DNA from: 40CM-4-69-5 sp036556905
GTDB lineage: Bacteria > Methylomirabilota > Methylomirabilia > Rokubacteriales > CSP1-6
Assembly (NCBI GenBank): GCA_036556905.1
Contig: DATBIM010000102.1
Span: 62,001-126,000, forward strand
Direction: 5' to 3'
Length of the DNA: 64,000 bases
Part shown: positions 17,310 to 26,292 of the stretch, piece after piece
Layout: the number at the start of each line of letters is the position of its first letter
Numbering within the stretch: position 1 is the first letter of the stretch
Position numbers and translations under genes: made by a program
The notes under the pieces: generated by a model
Told to the model about the DNA's origin: nothing
The model's input: only the letters and a program-made list of their open reading frames with translations
The model's database searches: none

Positions 17310-18518
17310 TCAGAACCCGAACAGTGGCAGGGTCAGGTACCCCTGGATGATGAGGGCATTGGTGATATCGATGAAGAAGGCCCCGACCATCGGAACAATG
17401 AGGAAGGCCAGCGGAGAGGGCCCCGCCCGCCCGGTCACCGCCTTCATGATGGCCAGGGCGGCGGCCGTGGACGACATGCCGAAGCCGACGTGGCCGGCGG
17501 CCATGATGGCCGCATCGTAGTTTCGGCCCATCACCCGGAATGTCACGAAGACGGCATAGGCGGCCATGGCCACCGTCTGTAGCGCCAGGATGAGCAGCAA
17601 GGGGCCGGCCAGGTTCACCAGGTCGAGCAGCTTCATCGCCATCAGCGCCATGACGAGGAAGAGCGACAACGCGGTGCCGCCCAGCAGGTCCACGCTGGCC
17701 TCGCTCAGCGAGAACCGCCGGGTCAGTGGCAGGACGTTCCTCACCACGACGCCGAGCAGGAGGCAGAAGAGGAAGTCGGGAAGGATGAACCCGGTGCCCT
17801 CCATCAGGTGTGCCAGCAACTGCCCGCCGGCCAGGCATGCCAGAATCACGAACAGGGCGTTGAGGAACGACGCGGCGGTGACGGAGTCCTCCGGCGCGCC
17901 CGCCGACGTCGGCGCCGCCTCCACGGGCGCCGCCTCGGTCGGGCCCGAGAGGCCGTGACGCTTGATGAGGAACTCGGCCAGGGGGCCGCCCAGCAGACCG
18001 CCCAGCACCAGACCAGCGGTGGCGCAGGCCATGGTCAGCTCCATTGCGCCCTGCAGGTTCATCGTCTCGCCGAAGCGGGTGGCGTAGGCGCCGCCGGTTC
18101 CGTGACCGCCGGTGAGGGTGATGGAGCCGCCCAGGAGACCGACCACCGGGTGCAGGTCCATGGCCCGGGCGGCGACCAGCCCGATCGCGTTCTGGACCAC
18201 GATGTACACCGTGCACACCAGCAGGAAGATGAAGAGTTTGGGGCCGCCCTTGACGAGCATCCGGGCATCGGCGGCCAGCCCGACCGACGTGAAGAAGGCC
18301 AGCAGGAGCGGATCCTTGAGGCTCATGTCGAAGGAGACCCGGGTCCCGGCGAAGCCATCGGCCGTGGCCAGCACGATGGCGATCACGACGCCGCCCACGA
18401 CGGGCGCGGGCACGCTGAAGCGCCCCAGCCAGCCCACCCGGGCCACCAGCACCCGGCCGGCGAAGAGTACGACGATGGCCACCAGGAGCGTGTAGAGCAG
18501 GTTGAGCTCGAACTTCAC
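17310..18518 (-). CDS. gltS: Sodium/glutamate symporter family protein
   Basis: A 402-residue membrane protein, the same length as Escherichia coli GltS. Two homologous halves of about five spans flank a polar linker (about 180-220, Ala/Pro/Glu-rich). The diagnostic re-entrant motifs are visible: SITLTGGHGTGGAYATRFG in the first half and GHVGFGMSSTAAALAIM in the second. The family imports glutamate with sodium. It sits 10 bp after the porin gene stop and 2 bp before the TAXI lipoprotein, inside the amino-acid decarboxylation module. Substrate could be glutamate or aspartate; the sequence alone does not decide. Confidence 0.92.
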   Translation of the reverse strand: MKFELNLLYTLLVAIVVLFAGRVLVARVGWLGRFSVPAPVVGGVVIAIVLATADGFAGTRVSFDMSLKDPLLLAFFTSVGLAADARMLVKGGPKLFIFLLVCTVYIVVQNAIGLVAARAMDLHPVVGLLGGSITLTGGHGTGGAYATRFGETMNLQGAMELTMACATAGLVLGGLLGGPLAEFLIKRHGLSGPTEAAPVEAAPTSAGAPEDSVTAASFLNALFVILACLAGGQLLAHLMEGTGFILPDFLFCLLLGVVVRNVLPLTRRFSLSEASVDLLGGTALSLFLVMALMAMKLLDLVNLAGPLLLILALQTVAMAAYAVFVTFRVMGRNYDAAIMAAGHVGFGMSSTAAALAIMKAVTGRAGPSPLAFLIVPMVGAFFIDITNALIIQGYLTLPLFGF

Positions 18519-18528
18519 AGGCTCCTCG

Positions 18529-19920
18529 TCAGAGCAGATCCAGCTCGTAGTTGATGATGATGCGATAGTCCACGAGCGTGGAGGCGTCGCCCCGGCCCAC
18601 GTAGGCGTTGCGGAAGCGCAGCGAGAGCCCCTTCACGGTCGGCACGTTGTAGGTGACGTCGAGATTTCCCTCGTGGGTATTGGGCTGGCTGCTTCCCGTC
18701 GCCGGGTCCTCGCGATCGGTGCCCATGGCGTAGAGCAGGTGCACGGTCAGGCCCGGGAGCGACAAGGGCAGCAGCGCCCCCCCGAAGTCGTACTTGACAC
18801 CCACCCCGAACGCCTTCTCGTTGGCCCGGTCGAAATCCGTGACCATCAGAGACAGGTAGCCAGGCCACGAGCCCCAGGGGGAGCGGATCGAGGCTTCGTC
18901 GCCGGTGAAGTGCGTGGCCGCCCCCAGGGACAGGCCCTTGAACAGGAGGCGTGCCCCCGCGCCGACGTTCCAGGTGTTGAACTCGCCCAGCCGCTGGTCC
19001 CCGACATCTCGCTGGTCGGTGAACTGCAGACCGAACTGCATCTTGAGGTCTCGGCTGAACGCGTGCGTGTACTCGCCCTTGAGGAACGTGGTGTTGAACA
19101 CCTCCTGGGCGTAATAATTGCCGGCGTAGAGCAGCAGATCCTTGATCGGCGTGAAGGCCAGGGAGGTCAGGATCAGCCCTTCGTCGCCGCCGGCTGCGCC
19201 CGCCTGTTGAGACATCGAGATGAAGTCGTTCGAGTCCCGAGGCTTGATGTTCCAGACATACCCCACGTCGTACCGGAGCCGGTCGAGCGTACCGGAGAGG
19301 GTGACGGCCTCGAAGGTGTTCGGGACCATCCGATTGTCTTGCGGGTTCACGTAGCCGTCGTCGATCTTCTGGCGGTACCCCTTGAAGAGGGCGTATTCCT
19401 TGTAGCGAAGCGCCGCCCAGGCCTCCCCGAACACTCCGATCTCGTCCCCGTCGGGCGTCAGCAGCAGGGTCCCCAGACGGTCGTCGGGGGCGTAGAGCGG
19501 CCAGGAGGTGTAGTACGTCGAGCCGATGGCGAAGATGTCGGCGAGCCAGCCGGAGGCGTACTGCAGCCAGCCGCCGAGCGCCCAGGCCTCGCTGGCCGTG
19601 TCGTTGTCGTTCTGGCGGTTGAAGTAGAAGGTGCGGAACCGGACGTTCAGATCGGTGTCGCGGAAGAACGGATCGAGCTTGCTCATCTCGTCCCGCAGCG
19701 CCGGGTAGCCGGTCTCGAGCAGGCCCGTCTGGGGCGGGGGAGGCGGGGCCGCGTCGGGCGACCGAACGGTCACGTCCTCCTCGAGGATCGGGGCCTTCGG
19801 CGGGGCTGCCGGCGCCGGTTGGGCGGGGCCGGGTTTCGGCGCCGGCTGGGCGACGGCCTGTCCCAGCCCCACCACGCATAGCAGCAGCGTCAGCGCGGGC
19901 AGCTGCCACCGCACGCTCAT
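18529..19920 (-). CDS. OprD-like outer-membrane porin
   Basis: A 463-residue exported barrel protein. ATG 19920 is preceded by GTAAGGAGGAGG. Signal peptide about 1-23 (ending AVAQP), then a Pro/Ala-rich periplasmic linker, then a long beta-strand region that starts with FRDTDLNVRFRTFYFNRQNDND, the typical first strand region of OprD-type porins, and ends LVDYRIIINYELDLL. OprD relatives take up basic amino acids, acidic compounds and other small substrates. Position between aspD and gltS implies a role in outer-membrane entry of the amino acid processed by the module; that is inference. Confidence 0.82.
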   Translation of the reverse strand: MSVRWQLPALTLLLCVVGLGQAVAQPAPKPGPAQPAPAAPPKAPILEEDVTVRSPDAAPPPPPQTGLLETGYPALRDEMSKLDPFFRDTDLNVRFRTFYFNRQNDNDTASEAWALGGWLQYASGWLADIFAIGSTYYTSWPLYAPDDRLGTLLLTPDGDEIGVFGEAWAALRYKEYALFKGYRQKIDDGYVNPQDNRMVPNTFEAVTLSGTLDRLRYDVGYVWNIKPRDSNDFISMSQQAGAAGGDEGLILTSLAFTPIKDLLLYAGNYYAQEVFNTTFLKGEYTHAFSRDLKMQFGLQFTDQRDVGDQRLGEFNTWNVGAGARLLFKGLSLGAATHFTGDEASIRSPWGSWPGYLSLMVTDFDRANEKAFGVGVKYDFGGALLPLSLPGLTVHLLYAMGTDREDPATGSSQPNTHEGNLDVTYNVPTVKGLSLRFRNAYVGRGDASTLVDYRIIINYELDLL

Positions 19921-19930
19921 CGCCTCCTCC

Positions 19931-21541
19931 TTACTTTTTCGGCGCGCGCTTCGAAGCCTCGAACGCATCCCGGTAGCCGCGGGCAATCGCGCGGACCCCG
20001 CGCCCGATGTCGTCGTACACGTCGTCGCCCAGGTTGGCCAGGGACACGCGGAGCGACCAGTCCGGGGCCTCGAAACCGCCGCCGTTGAGCAGCACGATGC
20101 CGTGGGCCTCGGCCAGCCGGAAGGCGAGGTCCAGCGGGTGGACGTTCTTCTTGAGATAGGTGACCGCCTCCTCGCCGATGTTCTTCCGGGCCCAGAACTC
20201 GAAGTCGATGAGGCCGTAGTAGGCGTCGAAGAGCGGGTTGGGGGCCACTTCCAGGCCCAGCCCTTCGAGGAGCGCCCGGGCCCGTCGATGCACGATCTCC
20301 ATGCAGGTCTTCTGGTAGCGCTTCTCGGTGTCCATGAGCTCGGACAGGGAGAACATGGTCATCATGACCTGCTGGGGCAGGGAGAGTCCCGCCGTGTGGT
20401 TCAGGCCGACGTCCCGGCTGTCCGCCACGATGCGGTCGATGAACTTGATCTTCCGGGGCTCGAGGGTGAGCGCGCCGTAGCGCTTGTCGAGCGCCTTCAG
20501 CGGGTCGCCGGTGTGCTTGGCGATCATTTTGTCGTAGATGTTGTCCTGGTGGAGCGCGATGACGCCCAGGCGCCATCCCGTGCAGCCAAAGTACTTCGAG
20601 TACGAGTAGACGCCGATGGTGTTGTGCGGCAACTCGCCGAGGAGCGATCGGAAGCCGGGCACGAAGGTCCCGTACACGTCGTCGGTCAGCAGCATGAGGT
20701 CGGGCCGCTTCGTCTTCACCAGGCTCGCGATCTTGCCGATGCTCTCCTTGCTCAAGGCCACTCCGGTGGGATTGCCGGGGTTGACGAGGAAGAAGGCCTT
20801 GATCTTGGGATCCTCGAGCTTCTTGAGCTCGGCGTCGGTGGGCTGGAAGCGGTTTTCCTGCGGCGACGCGATGTTGACCACGTTCAGCGCGTAGTCCTCC
20901 AGATGCGTCATCTCGAGGTAGGGTGTGAAGATCGGCGTGCCCAGCGCGATGGTGTCGCCGGGCATGAGGAGACGGTTGGCCTTGAGCGACTTGAAGAGAT
21001 AGCACATGGCCGCGGTTCCGCCCTCGACCGCGTAGAGGTCGAACTTGCCGGCGGGGCGGGGATCCCCGCACATCGCCCACTGGAGGTACTCGTGCACGAC
21101 TCGCTCGTTGTGCACGAGCATGCGATCGGGGACGGGGTAGTTGTCCCCGATGATCGAGTCCACCAGCTCGTGGACGAAGGCGTCGGGATCGAACTTGAAC
21201 GTCTTGACCGCGAAGGCCACCATCTTGCCGAGGAAGGCCGCCCCCGGTGAGTCAGGGTGCTTGGCGAGCCAGGCCTCCAGGCGGGCGGCGATGCCCGGGG
21301 CGGCGGGCATGCCCGCGACACCGGCGGGATGCTCCATCACACGGCGGCTCTCGGTGAGGGCGAACTGGCCGAGCAGGAAGAAGCCTTCCCGCGGCTCGGT
21401 GGCGATCCAGTTCGGGTTGCCGCGGCCGGCGTTGAGGAAGGCGGTCTGCGTGGTCCTGGACGTCTTCTTGGCGAGCTTGATCAGCTCGTCCTTGATCTCG
21501 AACGGCCCCATCTTGTCGAACTGTGTCAGGTCGATGGTCAT
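19931..21541 (-). CDS. aspD: Aspartate 4-decarboxylase (bifunctional aminotransferase/decarboxylase)
   Basis: A 536-residue PLP enzyme, close to the usual 530-540 of aspartate beta-decarboxylase (EC 4.1.1.12), which converts L-aspartate to L-alanine and CO2. Family marks are FLNAGRGNPNW near residue 35, NPGNPTGVALSKES, the aspartate of LLTDDVYGTF that contacts the pyridine nitrogen, and the Schiff-base lysine Lys316 in YSYSKYFGCTGWRLG. The long N-terminal extension with FFLLGQFALTES is specific to this branch of class I aminotransferases. It lies 32 bp after aspT, the antiporter that exchanges aspartate for alanine in the known proton-motive cycle. Confidence 0.93.
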   Translation of the reverse strand: MTIDLTQFDKMGPFEIKDELIKLAKKTSRTTQTAFLNAGRGNPNWIATEPREGFFLLGQFALTESRRVMEHPAGVAGMPAAPGIAARLEAWLAKHPDSPGAAFLGKMVAFAVKTFKFDPDAFVHELVDSIIGDNYPVPDRMLVHNERVVHEYLQWAMCGDPRPAGKFDLYAVEGGTAAMCYLFKSLKANRLLMPGDTIALGTPIFTPYLEMTHLEDYALNVVNIASPQENRFQPTDAELKKLEDPKIKAFFLVNPGNPTGVALSKESIGKIASLVKTKRPDLMLLTDDVYGTFVPGFRSLLGELPHNTIGVYSYSKYFGCTGWRLGVIALHQDNIYDKMIAKHTGDPLKALDKRYGALTLEPRKIKFIDRIVADSRDVGLNHTAGLSLPQQVMMTMFSLSELMDTEKRYQKTCMEIVHRRARALLEGLGLEVAPNPLFDAYYGLIDFEFWARKNIGEEAVTYLKKNVHPLDLAFRLAEAHGIVLLNGGGFEAPDWSLRVSLANLGDDVYDDIGRGVRAIARGYRDAFEASKRAPKK

Positions 21542-21573
21542 GGGTAGGCTCCTCGATAGGGTTCAGAGATTCA

Positions 21574-23271
21574 TCAAGAGAGCATGAGAATGATCACCAT
21601 GCCCCAGATCGTCAGCAGCGTGTTGCCGATGGCGTAGGTGACGGTATACCCGAGCGCGGGTATCTGGCTCTTGGCCGCATCAGTGACCATGCCGAGTGAG
21701 GCGGTGGTCGTGCGCGCTCCGGAGACCGCGCCCAGCAGGATCGCGTCGTGGAAGCGGAACAGGTACTTGCCGATGTACATGGCGAGGATCAGGGGCACCG
21801 TCGTCGCCACGGCGCCCCACATGAACAGGCTCAGGCCCTGCGTCTTCAGGCCGTTGATGAAGCCCGGGCCGGCCGAGATGCCGACGATGGCAATGAAGAT
21901 GTTGAGGCCGACCGAGTTCATGAACCAGACGGTCGACGACGGGATGCGCCCGAAGGACGGCCGCACCGAGCGCAGCCAGCCGAACACGAGCCCCGAGATG
22001 AGGGCGCCGCCGGCGGTGGACAGCGTCAACGGCACTCCGCCGATCTTCCAGACCAGCGCGCCGATCAGGGCGCCGATCGTGACCGCGCCCCCGATGAAGG
22101 CGACGTCGGCCACGTCGGAAGGTCGATCGGGAACGCCCAGCAGCTTGGTGACGACGGTGGTGTCCTGCGTGCGGCCGACGATGTTGAGGATGTCGCCGCG
22201 CTCGATCTTCGTGTTCGGAAGGATGGGAATGGTGGTGGCGGTTGCCCCCCGCGTGATCTGGCGAAGGAAGACGCCGCGCGCCTCGGGCCGCTGGGCCAGC
22301 TCCGCCAGCGTCTTGCCGTCGACCGCCTTGTTGGTCACGTAGACGTCGACGCCTTCGACCGGGACGGCGAGCAGCTCCGGGTCATCGACCTCCTGCGCCT
22401 TCTCGCCGATCACCTTCACGAGCACTTCGCGGGTTCCGGCGATGGCCACCACGTCCCCTTCACGGATCACGGTGTCGGCCGTGCCCTCCTCGATTGTCCC
22501 GTTGCTGCGGCGGATGCGCTCCACGAAGACCCGGGCATTGGGCACCATCGCCTCGGCCTCGACGGCCCGGAGGCCGATGGCCTTGCCGCCCGGCTGCACG
22601 CGGAAGGCCCGCAGCTCCCAACGATGCCAGGCGGAGCCTGCGCCGCCCAGCGCCTTGGCGCCACCACCCTGCTTCTCCTCGTAGTCCTTGCACGCGGCCA
22701 CCAGATTGATGCGGAGCAGGGCCGGGCCGACGATCGCGATCACGATCGCCGAACCGACCGTGCCGAAGAGGTACGTCACGGCATAGGCGATGGGCATCGC
22801 GTCGAGCAGCCCCTTGGCCTGGTCGCCGGATAACCCTAGCCGGTTGATGGCATCCGTCGCGAGGCCCATCGAAGCCGAGATGGTCTGCGATCCCGCATAC
22901 AGCCCGGCCGCGTAGCCGAGATCGTAGCCGGCCACCTTGGCGACGCCGAAGGCGGCACCCAGGCAGAGCACGCACACGACGGCTGCGTAGATCGCCTGCG
23001 GCAAGCCGTCCTTGGCCACGCCCCGGACGAACTGCGGGCCGACGCCGTAGCCGACGGCGAACAGGAACATCAGGAAGGCAAACGCCTTGAGGGGCTGCGA
23101 GATGGTGATCCCGAGCTGCCCGATGACGACCGCGGCCAGCAGGGTGGCGGTGACGGCCCCCAGGCCGATGCCACGGTAGGTGAACTTGCCGACGTAGTAT
23201 CCGATCCCCAGAGAGAGGAAGATGGCGATCTCCGGATACGTGCGCAGCGTCGCGGCGAACCACTCAAACAT
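21574..23271 (-). CDS. aspT: Aspartate:alanine antiporter family protein
   Basis: A 565-residue transporter of the AAE (AspT/YidE) family. Two membrane halves (about 1-180 and 385-565) flank a cytoplasmic region with two RCK_C/TrkA_C-like domains (GGKAIGLRAVEAEAMVP..., KTLAELAQRPEARGVFLRQI). Conserved membrane motifs GYAAGLYAGSQTISASMG and LLGAVSGARTTTASLGMV match the family. AspT exchanges external aspartate for internal alanine; with AspD this consumes a cytoplasmic proton and makes membrane potential. Sits between the large decarboxylase and aspD, so it may serve either enzyme; direct neighbours make AspD the better partner. Confidence 0.92.
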   Translation of the reverse strand: MFEWFAATLRTYPEIAIFLSLGIGYYVGKFTYRGIGLGAVTATLLAAVVIGQLGITISQPLKAFAFLMFLFAVGYGVGPQFVRGVAKDGLPQAIYAAVVCVLCLGAAFGVAKVAGYDLGYAAGLYAGSQTISASMGLATDAINRLGLSGDQAKGLLDAMPIAYAVTYLFGTVGSAIVIAIVGPALLRINLVAACKDYEEKQGGGAKALGGAGSAWHRWELRAFRVQPGGKAIGLRAVEAEAMVPNARVFVERIRRSNGTIEEGTADTVIREGDVVAIAGTREVLVKVIGEKAQEVDDPELLAVPVEGVDVYVTNKAVDGKTLAELAQRPEARGVFLRQITRGATATTIPILPNTKIERGDILNIVGRTQDTTVVTKLLGVPDRPSDVADVAFIGGAVTIGALIGALVWKIGGVPLTLSTAGGALISGLVFGWLRSVRPSFGRIPSSTVWFMNSVGLNIFIAIVGISAGPGFINGLKTQGLSLFMWGAVATTVPLILAMYIGKYLFRFHDAILLGAVSGARTTTASLGMVTDAAKSQIPALGYTVTYAIGNTLLTIWGMVIILMLS

Positions 23272-23283
23272 GGTGTCCTCCGT

Positions 23284-26022
23284 CTAGCGCTTGTGCGTGG
23301 CCAGCGCGTCAGGCTTCAGCAGCTCCAGGCCCTTGGCCGCGTTGTAGCCGTGGATCTCCTTCACGTCGAGCTTGCGCATGAACGTGATGATCTCTTTGGT
23401 GACGACCTGGCCCGGCACCATGATGGGGAAGCCGGGCGGGTAGGGGATCACGAACTTCGCCGAGACCAGCTCCGGGCCCTTGGCCAAGCGCTCGTCGATC
23501 TCCTTGCTCTGGAGCTTGACGTGCTCGATGTTGGCGGCATCGTACGCCATGTAGTACGCCTCGCGCATGTGCCCTTCCTGGGTGGCGCTCTTCGCATTGT
23601 CCCGGAAGGCGTCGTGGAAGCGCTGGAAGTCGGGCAGGTCGGGCACGTCCTCGACCAGCGACTTCACCCGCGCCTTGAAGGCGGCCAGCTCCTCTTCGCC
23701 CCCCTCGGCGAGCCGCTTCTCGATGGCCCGCGCCATGTCGGCCAGGGCCTTGATCAGATGGGCGAGGTCGCTCCGGGTGTTGTTGATGTTGATCTGGACG
23801 AGCACGCTGTTGCGGGAGGTCTTGTTGATCTGGATGTCGTGCTCGCTGGCCAGCAGCGCCTTGAACTGGGTGCCGTCGTACGCGGCAGCCCCGCAGAGGA
23901 GCGTGATCCGGGTCGGATCCAGGTAGAACTCGTCGTTGTCCAGCGCCCCGATCGTGTCGTTCATCGTCCACCCCGGTGCGCCCCAGTCGGTGAAGCCCGA
24001 CTTCCGGTACTCGGCGGGGATCATCTCGGCCGGGGTGGCGATGCGGAAGTACTTGGAGATGAGGGGGTGCGAGTTGACCTGACGCCGGACTTCGATGGCC
24101 AGCTGGATGGCCCGCCCGACGAGCTCGTAGCCCTCCAGCTCCATCTGCCGGCGCGCCACGTCCAGCGAGGCGATGATCTGGAGATTCGGCGAGGTCGAGG
24201 TGTGGGTGAAGAACGCCTCCTTGAAGGAGGCCTCTACCGTGTAGAAATCCTGATCGGCGACGACAATGATCGAGCCCTGGCGGAGCGAGGACATCGACTT
24301 GTGCACCGAGTCGGTTTCGTAGACACGGACGCGCACCTGGTCGGGATCCGGCAGCAGCTCCATGTCCACCAGCTTCGGGTCCTTCGGGTCCAGCTTGCCG
24401 GCGCTGGCTCGGAACGCCTCGTAGCGCTTGCGGTACTCCGGGTCGCGCATCAGCTCGCGAATGGCGGCCGCCGCGCCCATGGCCGTGCGGCGACGTAGAA
24501 ATGGCGAGAAGCGGGCGAACCCGAACCACGCCTCGTCCCACAGAAAGATCAGATCGGGCTTGATGGCCAGACATTCCAGCATGGTCCGTTTGGTGTTGGC
24601 GACGTGGCCGTCGAAGGTGCAGTTGGTCAGGACCACCATCTTCGCGCGGTCCAGCTTGCCCTCGGCCTTGAGCTGAAGCAGGGCCTTCTTGATGGGCTTG
24701 ATGGCCAGGCTGCCGTACATGGAGTACTGGGTGAGCGGGAACGCGTCGATGTAGAGCGGCTGGGCACCCGCCAGCACCAGCCCGTAGTGGTGCGACTTGT
24801 GACAGTCGCGGTCGATCAGCACGATGTCACCCGGCCGGAGCAGGGCCTGGTGGACGATCTTGTTCGAGGTGGAGGTGCCGTTGGTGACGAAGAAGCTGCG
24901 GTCGCCGCCGAGCGCGCGGGCGGCCTTGTCCTGGGCGACCTTGATGTTGCCGGTGGGCTCCAGCAGGCTGTCCAGCCCACCGGTGGTGGCCGAGGACTCG
25001 GCCAGGAACAGGTTGGCCCCGTAGAACTCGCCCATGTCGCGGATCCAGTTGGACTTGAAGATCGACTTTCCCCGGGCCACCGGCAGCGCGTGGAACGTGC
25101 CGATCGGGCGCTGGGCGTAGTTCTTGAGGTTATCGAAGTACGGCGTCTCGTAGCGGTCCTGCACCCCGTCGAGGATCGCCAGGTGGATCTCCATCGGCTC
25201 CTCGACCCCGTAGAAGATTCGCCGGATCGGCGCCGCCTCGGCGGAGCCGGCCAGGCGGCCGACGTCGCGGTCGGTGGTGAGGTAGACGTCGAGCTCCGGC
25301 CGCCAGCGGCGCACCATCTGCCCCAGGAGGGTCCCTAGATCGCCGCTGCGCGCGGACTCGGCGATCTGCACCTGCCGGGTGAGGATCTCGCGCAGGATCG
25401 GCAGCGTGTGCTGCGAGGGGTAGGCGAAGCCGTCGCTGATCACGACGGCCTGCAAATTCGTGTTGAAGACCACGGCCAGGACCGCATCCTCGAAGCTGCC
25501 CACGACGACGGGCTCGTACACGAACTGGTCCTCGGCGCGGCGCAGCCGGCGAAACGTCTCCCGGATCTCCGGCCACATGGCCCGCTCGGCGGGCGACACA
25601 TACAGAACCTCGAAGTAGGGTCGGCGGGCCTGGCCGCGACCGATCGACGGAGGCAGGACGTCGGGCAGGCGGGCCTCGCCCTCCTCGTCGGCCCTCCAGG
25701 GCTCCTGGTCGTCGCGGTAGCTGTTGGAGAGCAGCGCGCTGCTGATCCGCTGGACCAGACGAGCGAAGCCCGTCCAGTCCCCGGTCTCCAGGCGCTCGCG
25801 GAGCTGCGTCATCAATCGGGGTCCCGGGTAGCCGCAGAGGTCCTCCAGCGGTGCCAGCTCGGCCAGGAGCGCCTGCGGGTCCTCGCCAGGGCCGCCGGCC
25901 GGGCGCTGTCCAGTTCCGGCGAGCCCCTTGGCCACGCGGTTCAGCGTCCGCCAGCGGTCGATGCGCGCCTCTGAGGCGGCGAAGAAGTCCCGAAGAGTCG
26001 TCAGTTGAGTGGTGTCAGCCAT
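23284..26022 (-). CDS. Orn/Lys/Arg-type PLP decarboxylase, long form
   Basis: A 912-residue fold-type I decarboxylase; classical AdiA/LdcC/SpeC are about 710-755 residues. Residues about 1-300 hold an N-terminal extension plus a wing-like domain. The core has FFVTNGTSTSNKIVHQALL, IDRDCHKSHHYGL, the aspartate of LIFLWDEAWFGFA and the PLP lysine Lys575 in TDSVHKSMSS. The C-terminal part has GHVPYPPGFP-like text (FVIPYPPGFPIMVPGQ), as in the family. Ribosome site CAGGAGAA lies before ATG 26022. First gene of the module. Substrate is unknown: lysine, arginine, ornithine or, given the neighbours, an acidic amino acid. Decarboxylases of this family often serve acid resistance. Confidence 0.85.
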   Translation of the reverse strand: MADTTQLTTLRDFFAASEARIDRWRTLNRVAKGLAGTGQRPAGGPGEDPQALLAELAPLEDLCGYPGPRLMTQLRERLETGDWTGFARLVQRISSALLSNSYRDDQEPWRADEEGEARLPDVLPPSIGRGQARRPYFEVLYVSPAERAMWPEIRETFRRLRRAEDQFVYEPVVVGSFEDAVLAVVFNTNLQAVVISDGFAYPSQHTLPILREILTRQVQIAESARSGDLGTLLGQMVRRWRPELDVYLTTDRDVGRLAGSAEAAPIRRIFYGVEEPMEIHLAILDGVQDRYETPYFDNLKNYAQRPIGTFHALPVARGKSIFKSNWIRDMGEFYGANLFLAESSATTGGLDSLLEPTGNIKVAQDKAARALGGDRSFFVTNGTSTSNKIVHQALLRPGDIVLIDRDCHKSHHYGLVLAGAQPLYIDAFPLTQYSMYGSLAIKPIKKALLQLKAEGKLDRAKMVVLTNCTFDGHVANTKRTMLECLAIKPDLIFLWDEAWFGFARFSPFLRRRTAMGAAAAIRELMRDPEYRKRYEAFRASAGKLDPKDPKLVDMELLPDPDQVRVRVYETDSVHKSMSSLRQGSIIVVADQDFYTVEASFKEAFFTHTSTSPNLQIIASLDVARRQMELEGYELVGRAIQLAIEVRRQVNSHPLISKYFRIATPAEMIPAEYRKSGFTDWGAPGWTMNDTIGALDNDEFYLDPTRITLLCGAAAYDGTQFKALLASEHDIQINKTSRNSVLVQININNTRSDLAHLIKALADMARAIEKRLAEGGEEELAAFKARVKSLVEDVPDLPDFQRFHDAFRDNAKSATQEGHMREAYYMAYDAANIEHVKLQSKEIDERLAKGPELVSAKFVIPYPPGFPIMVPGQVVTKEIITFMRKLDVKEIHGYNAAKGLELLKPDALATHKR

Positions 26023-26110
26023 GAGTTATTCTCCTGCTAGCAATCTGCCATCGGTCCGGATCCGGTCCCTGTCTCAGCGATTTCACGCGGCGGATGGTAG
26101 GCGAGTTTGC

Positions 26111-26135
26111 CACTTTCGTCCATCCGACCAAGGTC
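26111..26135 (+). promoter_or_regulatory. Palindromic motif site 3 (GACCAAGGTC) with a second, inverted near-copy
   Basis: GACCAAGGTC at 26126-26135 is a 4-bp-arm inverted repeat around AA, followed by TCATT as in site 1. Just before it, 26111-26123 reads on the minus strand as ATGGACGAAAGTG, a near match in the opposite direction. Both lie in the 270-bp gap between the divergent decarboxylase (start 26022) and efflux (start 26293) genes. Confidence 0.45.
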
Positions 26136-26292
26136 TCATTTATGCCGGTATGGCGTTGTGGTGTGCTCGCCGGGTGACACGATTGCCGATCGGGGGATGG
26201 CGGGCCCGCTGGTCCGGCAGTACAATCGTGCCCCCTCGTCCGCTGGCTGAAGGCGCGCAGCCTCGCCGCGCGGGTTGGGGCTGGGAGGCTCA

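Noticed and set aside
15805..18216. Extension of the TAXI lipoprotein frame upstream into the gltS region
   Set aside because: The extra part is antiparallel-frame shadow of gltS with Arg/Gly-rich text; the lipoprotein signal at 17307 gives a clean start.
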